Source: CAYXPG01 sp964564845
GTDB lineage: Bacteria; Planctomycetota; Phycisphaerae; Sedimentisphaerales; Anaerobacaceae
Length of the DNA: 9,069 bases
Direction: 5' to 3'
Assembly: GCA_964564845.1 (NCBI GenBank)
Contig: CAZMCN010000087.1
Location: 1 to 9,069, forward strand
Under the pieces are notes generated by a model that saw only the letters and a program-made list of their open reading frames with translations, was not told where the DNA came from and searched no databases. The position numbers and the translations under genes are program-made. Of the stretch, positions 1 through 6,930 are shown one piece after another. Numbering within the stretch: the first letter of the stretch is position 1; the number at the start of each line of letters is the position of its first letter.

Positions 1-62
1 CTGGGTATAAAAAATATTGGTGTTAAAAATTTGACAAGTGTTTTTATGGAAGGATGTAAAAG

Positions 63-1490
63 ATGGAAGAAGTGAATGAAGAAGAGATGCCTGCGAGAAA
101 AAAACATGGGATTATAGTAGCCCTTATACCGATTGTTGCGATGATGTTTCTTCTTATTGTGGGCTATGGTATGTATCACATCGAGCCGCAGGTTCTTCTC
201 ATTTCGGCTGCCTTTCTTACGGGCTGTTTAGGTCTTATTCTGCGTTTTAAGTGGGAGGATATGCAAAAGGGGATTGTGGATAGTATTCACAAGGCGTTGC
301 CGGCTATGCTGATTATGATTTGTGTTGGTATTCTTATTGGCTCGTGGATTGCTGCCGGCACAATTCCTATGATTATTTATTACGGGTTAAAAATTATTTC
401 ACCGAAATTTTTTTTGGTAACGGCCTGCTTTGTTTGCAGTCTTACTTCGATAGCAACGGGAACTTCCTGGGGGACCATCGGCACTCTCGGGGTGGCTTTT
501 ATAGGGATTGCGACGGCTCTTGGGATTCCGATGGGCCCTGCGGCTGGTGCGATAGTTGCGGGGGCTTATTTCGGCGACAAGATGTCACCTTTTTCAGATG
601 TAACGAATCTGGCTCCTGCGGTTTCCGGCTCGAACCTTTTTGACCATATAAAACATATGATGTGGTCTGCAACTCCTGCGTGGCTTATCGGGCTTTTTAT
701 CTATTTTCTGGTCGGTCTCAAGTATGGTGGTAACAAAGTCGAGTCTGAGACTATGACGCTTATTATGACGACGTTAAAGGAAAACTTTACTTTTAATATT
801 TTCCTTCTGCTTCCTATGGTGATAGTTTTTTACTTTGCGATTGCCAAAAAACCGGTTTTGCCTGGTATGCTTCTCTCGGCTCTTTCGGCGGGGATTTTGG
901 CCATTATTTTTCAGGGCGCTTCAATAACAGATGTAACGACGGCTATGAACAGCGGCTACGTGTCCCGAACGGGAGTGGAGGTAGTTGATAATCTTATCTC
1001 TCGGGGTGGGATGATGAGTATGATGGAGGTGCAACTTGTTGCTTTTACGGCCTTTGCTTTCGGCGGTATTATGCAGAAGACAGGACTTCTTGCAGTTATT
1101 TTTGAACGGGTGATGAAGTTTGCCAGGCAAGTCTGGAGCATCGTAGTGACGACCGCAGCTACATCGATTCTGGCGGCTATGGTTACAGGCAGCTCCTATC
1201 TTTCAATGATTGTTCCCGCTGAATTGCTTGGTCCTATTTATAAGAAAAAAGGTCTGGCCGCAAAAAATTTATCCCGTATTGTTGAAGAATGCGGTGCTAT
1301 TATTGTTCCCCTCGTTCCCTGGAGTATGGCGGGTGTGTACGTTCATGGGACAATTGGGGTTTCGGCTTTCGAATATCTTCCGTGGGCGATTATGAACTAT
1401 GCGGCTGTAGTTATTTTAGTAATTTTTGGGCTCACCGGTTTTACGATGGCTCCGAAAATAAGAGAAGATGAAACCCAGGTGGGCAGTTGA
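63..1490 (+). CDS. nhaC: NhaC-family Na+/H+ antiporter
   Basis: This 475-residue integral membrane protein is expected to exchange Na+ for H+ at the cytoplasmic membrane. The sequence shows about eleven hydrophobic segments. The charged N-terminus (to about residue 15) is followed by helices near 16-38, 43-60 and 79-102. A glycine/serine-rich block near residues 130-180 ends in GDKMSPFSD (171-179), which is characteristic of the NhaC family and probably close to the ion path. Length fits the family. ATG 63 was chosen because GGAAGGA (48-54) lies 8 bases upstream. The last helix begins near Met444, and the hydrophilic tail is KIREDETQVGS. It is first in a run with a lipoprotein hydrolase and iadA, so some members of this broad family could instead carry an organic solute linked to those enzymes; ion specificity cannot be read from sequence. 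The last 99 bases recur, diverged, at 3761-3859. Family assignment is firm; substrate is inference. Confidence 0.9.
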   Translation: MEEVNEEEMPARKKHGIIVALIPIVAMMFLLIVGYGMYHIEPQVLLISAAFLTGCLGLILRFKWEDMQKGIVDSIHKALPAMLIMICVGILIGSWIAAGTIPMIIYYGLKIISPKFFLVTACFVCSLTSIATGTSWGTIGTLGVAFIGIATALGIPMGPAAGAIVAGAYFGDKMSPFSDVTNLAPAVSGSNLFDHIKHMMWSATPAWLIGLFIYFLVGLKYGGNKVESETMTLIMTTLKENFTFNIFLLLPMVIVFYFAIAKKPVLPGMLLSALSAGILAIIFQGASITDVTTAMNSGYVSRTGVEVVDNLISRGGMMSMMEVQLVAFTAFAFGGIMQKTGLLAVIFERVMKFARQVWSIVVTTAATSILAAMVTGSSYLSMIVPAELLGPIYKKKGLAAKNLSRIVEECGAIIVPLVPWSMAGVYVHGTIGVSAFEYLPWAIMNYAAVVILVIFGLTGFTMAPKIREDETQVGS

Positions 1491-1510
1491 ATTGAATATT
1501 GAAGATTGAA
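1486..1510. repeat. ATTGA-type short repeats
   Basis: The nhaC stop codon runs directly into four copies of (A)TTGA spaced 5 to 7 bases apart: TTGA, ATTGA, ATATTGA, AGATTGA. The same word is clustered at 8942-8972 after the transketolase gene. They look like degenerate intergenic filler of one kind. No function is visible. Confidence 0.45.
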
Positions 1511-1548
1511 TTTCAGTAGAGCAAGTGTAAGAATGAAAGGGTAGACGA

Positions 1549-2466
1549 ATGAAATGTAATTTGAACACAATAATCTTAGTGTTTTTGCTGTTTTTGGCCG
1601 GATGCACCGTTAATATGGCCGAACCTGCGGGTAAAGCTCTGATGGATAAGGGCAAAGGCAGCTTTGTCTTTCAGAACGAAAAATTGATATCCGGACTTCC
1701 TCTTACCGTCTGGACGTACCTTCCAAGCAATTACAGTGCTGATTCTGCGTTTTTGTTTGTGATTCATGGCAATGGCCGGAGCGCTGAAGGATATCGGAAT
1801 GCCTGGGTCGATATCGCCGAACGACATAGCGTTTTATTGTTAGTGCCGCATTTTACCAAGGAGCAATTTCCTCTGGACTCGCAATTCCATCAGGGCAATA
1901 TGTTCAAGACGGATTCGGCTGATAAAATCCTTTCGTCCATACCCGAAAACAAGTGGACGTTTTCGGTGATTGACCCGATTTTTGATTTTGTCGCTGCAAA
2001 GATGAAGAACAAATCCAAAGGTTATTTTATTTACGGTCATTCTGCCGGCAGCCAGTTCGTTCACAGGTTTTTGTTTTTCAAGCCGGATGCGAAGGTAAAA
2101 AAGGCCGTCTACGCAAATGCCGGCTGGTACACAATGCCGGACTTCAACGAGTTCTATCCCTATGGGCTTAAGGGGACAAATTGTAACAAAAAAGACCTGC
2201 AGAAGCTGTTTAGGAAAAAAGTTACGGTTCTGCTTGGCGACCAGGATACCGACACAACACATCGCAGCCTGCGTCGTACACCGCAGGCGATGAAGCAGGG
2301 TGCACATCGTTTTGAGCGAGGCCATACATTTTATCGCTCGTGCAAGCAGATGTCTGATTCATTGAAAGTTGAGTTCGGCTGGGACTTGCAAGTGGTTGAA
2401 GGGGTGGCTCATAGTAATAAAGGAATGTCGAAAGGGGCTGAGAAGGCTTTTTTTGGAGAAAGGTGA
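1549..2466 (+). CDS. lipoprotein alpha/beta-hydrolase
   Basis: A 305-residue secreted lipoprotein with an alpha/beta-hydrolase fold. The N-terminus has a short charged start, a hydrophobic core and the lipobox LAGC, so Cys19 should be lipidated and the enzyme anchored in the envelope. The oxyanion-hole type HGNG is at 73-76 and the nucleophile elbow GHSAG at 163-167 makes Ser165 the nucleophile. The likely acid is one of the aspartates in GDQDTD (230-235), and His288 in GVAHSNKG completes the triad. The overall pattern (extended strand, LPSNY, then HGNG) resembles esterase/PHB-depolymerase-like or prolyl-oligopeptidase-like hydrolases of plant-cell-wall esterase type. Substrate is not recognisable. 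ATG 1549 has AAAGGG 7-8 bases upstream. It lies 58 bases after nhaC and 81 before iadA, probably in the same operon, so an ester or peptide role in nutrient capture is plausible but unproven. Confidence 0.75.
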   Translation: MKCNLNTIILVFLLFLAGCTVNMAEPAGKALMDKGKGSFVFQNEKLISGLPLTVWTYLPSNYSADSAFLFVIHGNGRSAEGYRNAWVDIAERHSVLLLVPHFTKEQFPLDSQFHQGNMFKTDSADKILSSIPENKWTFSVIDPIFDFVAAKMKNKSKGYFIYGHSAGSQFVHRFLFFKPDAKVKKAVYANAGWYTMPDFNEFYPYGLKGTNCNKKDLQKLFRKKVTVLLGDQDTDTTHRSLRRTPQAMKQGAHRFERGHTFYRSCKQMSDSLKVEFGWDLQVVEGVAHSNKGMSKGAEKAFFGER

Positions 2467-2474
2467 TGCGGGAT

Positions 2475-2501
2475 TGCCGAAGCAGTTGAGCTGCTTTGGC
2501 A
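2475..2501 (+). terminator. intercistronic hairpin before iadA
   Basis: TGCCGAAGCAG and CTGCTTTGGCA pair over 11 bases (one G-U) around the loop TTGAG. GGA 2471-2473 can also pair with TCC 2504-2506 across a small internal loop. A T-rich stretch (2514-2518, then TTTT 2521-2524) begins several bases after the stem, further than in a classical intrinsic terminator. It could be a leaky terminator or an mRNA processing/stability element that lowers or separates iadA expression from the two upstream genes. Confidence 0.4.
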
Positions 2502-2547
2502 TCTCCGGGGAGCTTTTTGGTTTTGAATTATAAAAGGTGGACATTTA

Positions 2548-3735
2548 ATGTCTGAAGGAAACAAGATGTTAAAGCTTATAAAGGGTGCGGAAGTTTATGG
2601 GCCTGAATGTCTCGGCAAAAAGGATGTTTTAATCACGGCAGAGAAAATTGGCTGCGTTCAGGATAGTATCGATATAGGCAAAGCGGTTGAGATTGAAACG
2701 ATAGAAGCCGGGGGCAAATTTTTAGTTCCGGGTTTTATAGATTCGCACGTACATATCCTCGGCGGCGGCGGAGAAGGAAGTTATAAGACAAGAACTCCGG
2801 AAATTATGCTGACCGACATCACTCGAGCCGGCGTAACAACGGTCATCGGATGTCTCGGCACCGATGGTGTTACAAGAACGATGAGTAATCTTGTCGCAAA
2901 GGCCAGAGGTCTCCACGAGGAAGGCATAACCTGTTACGTCTATACAGGTTCCTATCAGGTGCCGGTAAGGACGCTGACCGGCTCTATTCTGGAGGACCTT
3001 ATATTAATAGATAAAATAATAGGTGTCGGTGAAATTGCATTATCCGACCATCGTTCTTCCCAGCCGACAGTCGAAGAGGTGGCGAAAATTGCAGCGGCTG
3101 CAAGGGTAGGCGGCATGCTCTCGGGAAAAGCCGGTATAGTAAATGTTCATATGGGCTCCGGAGAGAGGAAACTGAGCTTCCTGGAAAAGATTGCCAGCGA
3201 TACGGAAATTCCAATAACTCAGTTCGTGCCAACTCATGTCGGAAGAAGCCCGGGGCTGTTTGCAGCCGCGGTGGAATATGCCAAAAAGGGGGGGCTGATA
3301 GACCTTACAACAAGCACACCAAAACGGTTTTCCAAGAAAAAAGAGGGTAAATGCAGTGAGGCACTGAAGGTGATGCTTGATAATGGTGTGCCTGTTGAAA
3401 ATATAAGTTTTTCCTCGGACGGCCAAGGAAGCCTGCCTAAGTTTGATGAAAAAGGACAGTATATAGGGCTTAACGTTGGCAGGGTAACAACTTTGTATGA
3501 AAGTTTCAGAGAAGCGGTAAGAAATGAGAACATTGCTATAGAGGTTGCGCTGAAGGTAGTTACGTCGAATCCTGCGAGGAATTTGAAGCTTGATAACAAG
3601 GGCGGCATTGGGGTCGGAAAAGATGCCGATATGGTGTTGCTGGACAAAGATTTGGAAATAGAGACGGTGATTGCGAGAGGCCAAATAATGGTCAGAGACA
3701 AACAGGCCGTAGTAAAAGGTACTTTCGAAGATTAA
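2548..3735 (+). CDS. iadA: isoaspartyl dipeptidase (beta-aspartyl peptidase)
   Basis: A cytoplasmic binuclear metal enzyme of the amidohydrolase superfamily that hydrolyses beta-aspartyl dipeptides left by degradation of damaged proteins, giving Asp plus a second amino acid. At 395 residues it is full length (E. coli IadA is 390). Visible active-site residues are His67 and His69 in DSHVH, then GGGGE with Glu76, Tyr136, SDHRS with Arg169, His201 in NVHMG, His230 and Arg233 in PTHVGR, and Asp291 in SSDGQGS. Most numbers match E. coli IadA as I recall it. The residue at 162, the carboxylated bridging Lys in E. coli, is Glu here (IGVGEIALSDHRS). Two starts are possible: ATG 2548, 7 bases after AAAGGTGG, and ATG 2566, 6 bases after AAGGA; the second removes MSEGNK and fits the usual family N-terminus. 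It follows the hydrolase gene and precedes the nhaC tail copy by 25 bases. Confidence 0.92.
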   Translation: MSEGNKMLKLIKGAEVYGPECLGKKDVLITAEKIGCVQDSIDIGKAVEIETIEAGGKFLVPGFIDSHVHILGGGGEGSYKTRTPEIMLTDITRAGVTTVIGCLGTDGVTRTMSNLVAKARGLHEEGITCYVYTGSYQVPVRTLTGSILEDLILIDKIIGVGEIALSDHRSSQPTVEEVAKIAAAARVGGMLSGKAGIVNVHMGSGERKLSFLEKIASDTEIPITQFVPTHVGRSPGLFAAAVEYAKKGGLIDLTTSTPKRFSKKKEGKCSEALKVMLDNGVPVENISFSSDGQGSLPKFDEKGQYIGLNVGRVTTLYESFREAVRNENIAIEVALKVVTSNPARNLKLDNKGGIGVGKDADMVLLDKDLEIETVIARGQIMVRDKQAVVKGTFED

Positions 3736-3760
3736 CACTTTTAATGATAAAGGGGGAATT

Positions 3761-3859
3761 ATGAACTATCTTGCTGTGGTTATCCTGATAGTATTTGGCT
3801 TTATGGGATTTACGATGGCTCCAAAAATAAGAGAAGATGAAACTCAGGTTGGAAGCTGA
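3761..3859 (+). pseudogene. nhaC C-terminal remnant or 32-aa membrane peptide
   Basis: This 33-codon frame reads MNYLAVVILIVFGFMGF followed by TMAPKIREDETQVGS and stop. It matches the last 32 residues of the NhaC protein encoded at 1392-1490 in 27 of 32 positions, ends at the same stop, and has 78 of 99 bases identical. Fifteen codons differ, ten of them silently; in the final 16 codons all five differences are silent. The five changed residues are all in the hydrophobic helix. Similarity begins exactly at an ATG (plus ATT before it) that is internal in nhaC, and stops at the TGA. AGGGGG (3751-3756) lies 4 bases before the ATG, so it could be translated after iadA. The simplest reading is the remains of a second, diverged nhaC lost by in-frame deletion. 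A functional single-helix micropeptide is the alternative. Confidence 0.75.
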
Positions 3860-3875
3860 GAGGGGGACGGGGGGA

Positions 3876-3949
3876 TATCGAATAACAAATGTCGAATCCT
3901 TCGGCTCTGCACAGGAGAGGTATCGAATAACGAATGATGAATAGGGAAT
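3876..3949. repeat. GAAT-rich direct repeats between convergent genes
   Basis: TATCGAATAACAAATG at 3876-3891 and TATCGAATAACGAATG at 3921-3936 differ at one base and start 45 bases apart. Each is followed by more GAAT words (GTCGAAT at 3891-3897; GATGAAT and AGGGAAT at 3936-3949). They fill most of the 118-base spacer between the nhaC remnant and the minus-strand C69 gene. No clear intrinsic terminator for either convergent operon was found here. The type resembles short spacer repeats spread through some environmental bacterial genomes, but that comparison is from memory. Confidence 0.55.
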
Positions 3950-3977
3950 GGCGAAGAAGAGATATAGAATTCAGAAG

Positions 3978-5438
3978 TTATTTTTGTGAGAGGATTCTGT
4001 CGGTTGCTTCGAGTGCGGAAAGGTAAAGGCCTTTAGAATAGTTGGCAAGTAAATCCATAGAGGCGGCTTTGTCTTTTGTGTAAAGCTTTAAGGCAATTTC
4101 TTCAATGGGCTTTTGCAAAGAGAAGGCGCGGTTTTCGAGCCGGCGGGACTCGGCTTTTACACGAGTAATTGTAGTTTCATAATCTCTATCAACTTTGTTG
4201 GCAAAACTTGAGAAGGTCCAGAAGGCCTGGTTGGGGGCGGTCTGGAAGGGAGGCTCGACTTTTCTTCGATAAAAGTTCAGTGAGGGTCTGTGGCTCTGGG
4301 TGTAAAAGGCGCGGGGGAAATCGTCGATGCCGAAATAGAACGGGATGTAAAAAGAAGTACAGGGTTTGGTCAAACACAGCCAGTAAAGGATTCCTATATC
4401 AGCGGGAAGATTGTTTCGGAGCTGGAGGACGAAGCTGGTCTGTGTGGAGGAGTAACAAATGGTTCGGTTGGCTTTATGGGGGTCGGCTGATGTTTTGTAG
4501 TATTTTGTGTTTTCGTAGTGGTCTCGGAGGATTTTCATTGCGGCAGCCACGTCTATTTTTTGTTTTGGTACAACCGAAAAAGGCAGATTCCGGCTGAGCT
4601 CAACGCCACTGACAGCGACCCTGTTGACGGCGCTCCACTGCCGTTTGTAGCTAGGTAGTGCTAAAGGTGAGTTTGGATGTGCATAAACGGCGGCGAAGTC
4701 GAATTGGCCGTCCCTTTCGGGATTGTACCAGCCCCTTTGGACGGCGTATTCGATGATGTCCGCTGAGGCGAGGAAGTGGTTTTTATCCGCCAGGTCAACT
4801 TTGTGCATTGTAAAGGCATTAGCTATCAAAGCTACGTGGTTATCGGGGACTCGTTGAGCGAGCCATTGTTTTCCATTGACGGCGCAGAAGAGCCATCCTT
4901 CATTTGGGTCGCAAATGGTATAGGTCCGTCCTGAATCGTTGTAGCCGAACTGCTCGATGAGTTTGGCGGCGAGCAGGACGCCTTCGCGTGCGGTTTTGGC
5001 GCGCTGGGCGATGAGGCGGCGGAGCATAAAGCCGATACCGCCGTCGGTGAGGACAGGATTGTCCTGGCGCGAGGGACAACCGTTGGAGGTGACGGCGACT
5101 CCCCATTCGTTTACGTAACTGTCGGAGAAAAGCATGCCCGGCATTTCGGACCATATGTATGCCCATGTCTGCTCGGCTTGTTGCAATTGGCCGCCTTTGT
5201 ACAGTTCGACTTTTTCTGCTGTTTTGTGTTTTATGCGGGTGATTTTATAGTGGTTTACAACCTGCGGCGGCGAGTCGTCCTCGTTGTGCGCCATAATTAC
5301 GCTTCCATCAACAGTGGCATCTTTTCCGGCTACGATGGTGAAGCATGCCCGTGCCGGTGCGGCCGCCAACAGAGCCAGGAGGATTAAAATAAATGCAGCA
5401 GAAAGTGGTAATAGTTTGGTGGAAGTTTTATTTGTCAT
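3978..5438 (-). CDS. exported C69-family dipeptidase
   Basis: An N-terminal-nucleophile peptidase of family C69 (older name U34; PepD-like), expected to hydrolyse dipeptides. The 486-residue protein starts with a typical signal peptide: a Lys-containing start, a hydrophobic core at about residues 12-27, and APARA before Cys32. Cleavage after Ala31 would expose Cys32 as the N-terminal nucleophile. The family signature follows: CFTIVAGKDATVDGS, then HNEDD (51-55) and NEWGV (110-114). The residue before Cys favours signal peptidase I; the -3 Ala is a poor lipobox. Length agrees with the family. ATG 5438 was preferred, about 10 bases after AAAAGGA; the ATG at 5447 is only 2 bases from that site. 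The open frame continues upstream into the symporter gene, but this part is non-coding shadow. It follows the symporter gene by 26 bases, indicating co-transcription: periplasmic dipeptide cleavage coupled to uptake of acidic products. Confidence 0.88.
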   Translation of the reverse strand: MTNKTSTKLLPLSAAFILILLALLAAAPARACFTIVAGKDATVDGSVIMAHNEDDSPPQVVNHYKITRIKHKTAEKVELYKGGQLQQAEQTWAYIWSEMPGMLFSDSYVNEWGVAVTSNGCPSRQDNPVLTDGGIGFMLRRLIAQRAKTAREGVLLAAKLIEQFGYNDSGRTYTICDPNEGWLFCAVNGKQWLAQRVPDNHVALIANAFTMHKVDLADKNHFLASADIIEYAVQRGWYNPERDGQFDFAAVYAHPNSPLALPSYKRQWSAVNRVAVSGVELSRNLPFSVVPKQKIDVAAAMKILRDHYENTKYYKTSADPHKANRTICYSSTQTSFVLQLRNNLPADIGILYWLCLTKPCTSFYIPFYFGIDDFPRAFYTQSHRPSLNFYRRKVEPPFQTAPNQAFWTFSSFANKVDRDYETTITRVKAESRRLENRAFSLQKPIEEIALKLYTKDKAASMDLLANYSKGLYLSALEATDRILSQK

Positions 5439-5464
5439 TATAATCATTTCCTTTTCAAATATGG

Positions 5465-6730
5465 TTAAGTATTTACAATTGCCAGTTTGTTTTCGGTAGA
5501 AGAAACGACGACGGCGCAGGAGAGGTCGCCGGTGACATTTACGGCGGTTCGGCACATATCGATTAGTCTTTCGACCCCGAGAATTAAGGCAATACCTTCC
5601 AGCGGGACGCCGACACTTTCGAGGACCATTGCCAACATAATCATACCAACGCCGGGAGCCCCTGCGGTTCCAATCGAAGCAAGTGTTGCAGTAAGCAGTA
5701 TTGTCAACTGGCCGGCCAGACTCAAATCCATATTGTAAACCTGTGCGATGAAGACGGCAGAGACGGCCTGATAGAGCGCTGTGCCGTCCATATTTATTGT
5801 TGCGCCGAGGGGCAGTGCAAAACTTGATACCTGTCTTGAGACGCCGAGGTTCTTTTCGGCACACTCCATACTAACAGGCAAAGTTGCCGAGCTTGAGCCG
5901 GAACTAAAGGCGATTAACTGTGCCGGGCGGATGCCGCGATAGAAGGTCGCAATTTTTAATTTGCTAAATGTCTTTATCGCCAGAGAGTAAGTGACGGTGG
6001 CGTGGAGAATGAGGCCTGCAATTACTACGAGGGCGTATTTTAGAAGAAGCGGCAGGATGTCGAGGCCGAAATCTCCGACGACGGCGGCAATAAGAGCAAA
6101 TACGCCATAAGGGGCGAGCTTCATAATGAGGTGCACTACCTGAATCATAGCATCATTGAGGGCCTCGAAGAAATTTATTACCGGTTGAGCTCGCCCGTCG
6201 GGGACTACGGTAAGTGCGATGCCAAGTATTATGGCGAAAAAGATAATCTGCAGCATTTTTGCTTCTGTGAATGCCTTTACGGGATTGGTGGGGACAATTT
6301 CCAGAAGGGTGTCGGTTATTTTTGGTTTTTTTATGGCTTCAATCCGTTTGTCGGCTTCAGTACGGCCGGTCTGCTCCAATTTTGTTCTGGTCTGTGGAGA
6401 GAGCCCTTTGCCGGGTTTGAGAGTATTGACCAATAACAGGCCGATAGTTATTGCGATAGCGGTGGTGCATAAATAATATGCGATGGTTTTGGTGCCGATT
6501 CGGCCCAGCTTTCGGATGTCATCCAAACTGGCGGTGCCGACAAGCAAAGATGCAAAGACCAGAGGGACAACAATCATACTGATTAGCCTGATGAATATTG
6601 AGCCGATGGGCTTGATATAATCAGTGACGAGACCCGAAAATCCAAATTGATTGGCCAGTATTCCAAAAACCAGGCCCAAAAGCAATCCTATGAATATTTT
6701 GGTGTAAAGTTGAAGTTTTGGCAGCTTCAT
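5465..6730 (-). CDS. Na+-coupled dicarboxylate/glutamate symporter (DAACS)
   Basis: A 421-residue inner-membrane symporter of the DAACS/SLC1 family (GltP, GltT, DctA), importing glutamate, aspartate or C4-dicarboxylates with Na+ or H+. The sequence shows the serine-rich hairpin tip SSGSSSATLP (276-285), NMDGT (313-317) for Na+ binding, the second hairpin GTAGAPG (354-360), and the transmembrane-8 set Asp391, Arg394, Thr395, Asn398 and Asp402. These sit three positions before Asp394, Arg397, Thr398, Asn401 and Asp405 of the archaeal homologue GltPh. Arg394 is the residue that holds the side-chain carboxylate, so an acidic substrate is expected. NMDGT suggests Na+ coupling, but GltP versus DctA type cannot be separated here. 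ATG 6730 is preceded by AGGAGA (6736-6741 on this strand) at 5 bases. It heads a two-gene operon with the C69 peptidase. Confidence 0.93.
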   Translation of the reverse strand: MKLPKLQLYTKIFIGLLLGLVFGILANQFGFSGLVTDYIKPIGSIFIRLISMIVVPLVFASLLVGTASLDDIRKLGRIGTKTIAYYLCTTAIAITIGLLLVNTLKPGKGLSPQTRTKLEQTGRTEADKRIEAIKKPKITDTLLEIVPTNPVKAFTEAKMLQIIFFAIILGIALTVVPDGRAQPVINFFEALNDAMIQVVHLIMKLAPYGVFALIAAVVGDFGLDILPLLLKYALVVIAGLILHATVTYSLAIKTFSKLKIATFYRGIRPAQLIAFSSGSSSATLPVSMECAEKNLGVSRQVSSFALPLGATINMDGTALYQAVSAVFIAQVYNMDLSLAGQLTILLTATLASIGTAGAPGVGMIMLAMVLESVGVPLEGIALILGVERLIDMCRTAVNVTGDLSCAVVVSSTENKLAIVNT

Positions 6731-6769
6731 TTGTTCTCCTGACGGTACCGGTTATCAGAGTTTAGAGAG

Positions 6770-6798
6770 ATAGTAATAAAAAGAAAAACAGAAGTCAA
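6770..6798 (-). promoter_or_regulatory. sigma70-like promoter of the symporter-peptidase operon
   Basis: On the minus strand TTGACT (6798-6793) and TACTAT (6775-6770) are separated by exactly 17 bases, giving 5/6 and 4/6 matches to the sigma70 consensus. The start of transcription would be near 6763, with a leader of about 33 bases. The palindrome CGGTACCG (6743-6750) lies in that leader just above the ribosome binding site and could be an operator, though this is only a possibility. Confidence 0.5.
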
Positions 6799-6846
6799 AT
6801 AAAGATTTGGTTTGAGGGAATTGGAAAGGTCGGCAGATAAAAATGC

Positions 6847-6875
6847 TTGCAAAAATGAATTGCCGTGGTTATTTT
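6847..6875 (+). promoter_or_regulatory. possible transketolase promoter
   Basis: TTGCAA (6847-6852) and TATTTT (6870-6875) are 17 bases apart, each matching the sigma70 consensus at 4 of 6 positions. This would give a leader of about 49 bases before ATG 6931. A 9-base direct repeat ATTTTGGCG (6871-6879 and 6885-6893) overlaps the proposed -10 and start. Matches this weak occur by chance in AT-rich spacers. Confidence 0.3.
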
Positions 6876-6930
6876 GGCGTTTCTATTTTGGCGGTTAAAA
6901 AGTGTATTAACGACTTTTTTGGAGTTTGTA

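Noticed and set aside
31..36. TTGACA as a -35 box for nhaC
   Set aside because: A -10 at 17 bases would fall on the ribosome binding site with no TATAAT-like sequence and leave almost no leader. TATAAA at 6-11 could be a -10, but its -35 would be outside the window.
3040..3738. 232-residue minus-strand frame opposite iadA
   Set aside because: Shadow of a well-conserved gene, with no family features and poor start context.
3860..3977. CRISPR or integration site in the repeat spacer
   Set aside because: Only two copies of a 16-base unit, no cas gene, no integrase or tRNA end nearby.
5439..5864. Upstream open extension of the C69 frame, giving a 628-residue protein
   Set aside because: The extra part overlaps the symporter gene in another frame, is Arg/Asn-rich and low in family features, and a signal peptide with a ribosome binding site starts at 5438.
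6865..6930. GTG start adding 22 residues to transketolase
   Set aside because: No good Shine-Dalgarno site, residues unlike the family; ATG 6931 has GGAG 6 bases upstream.
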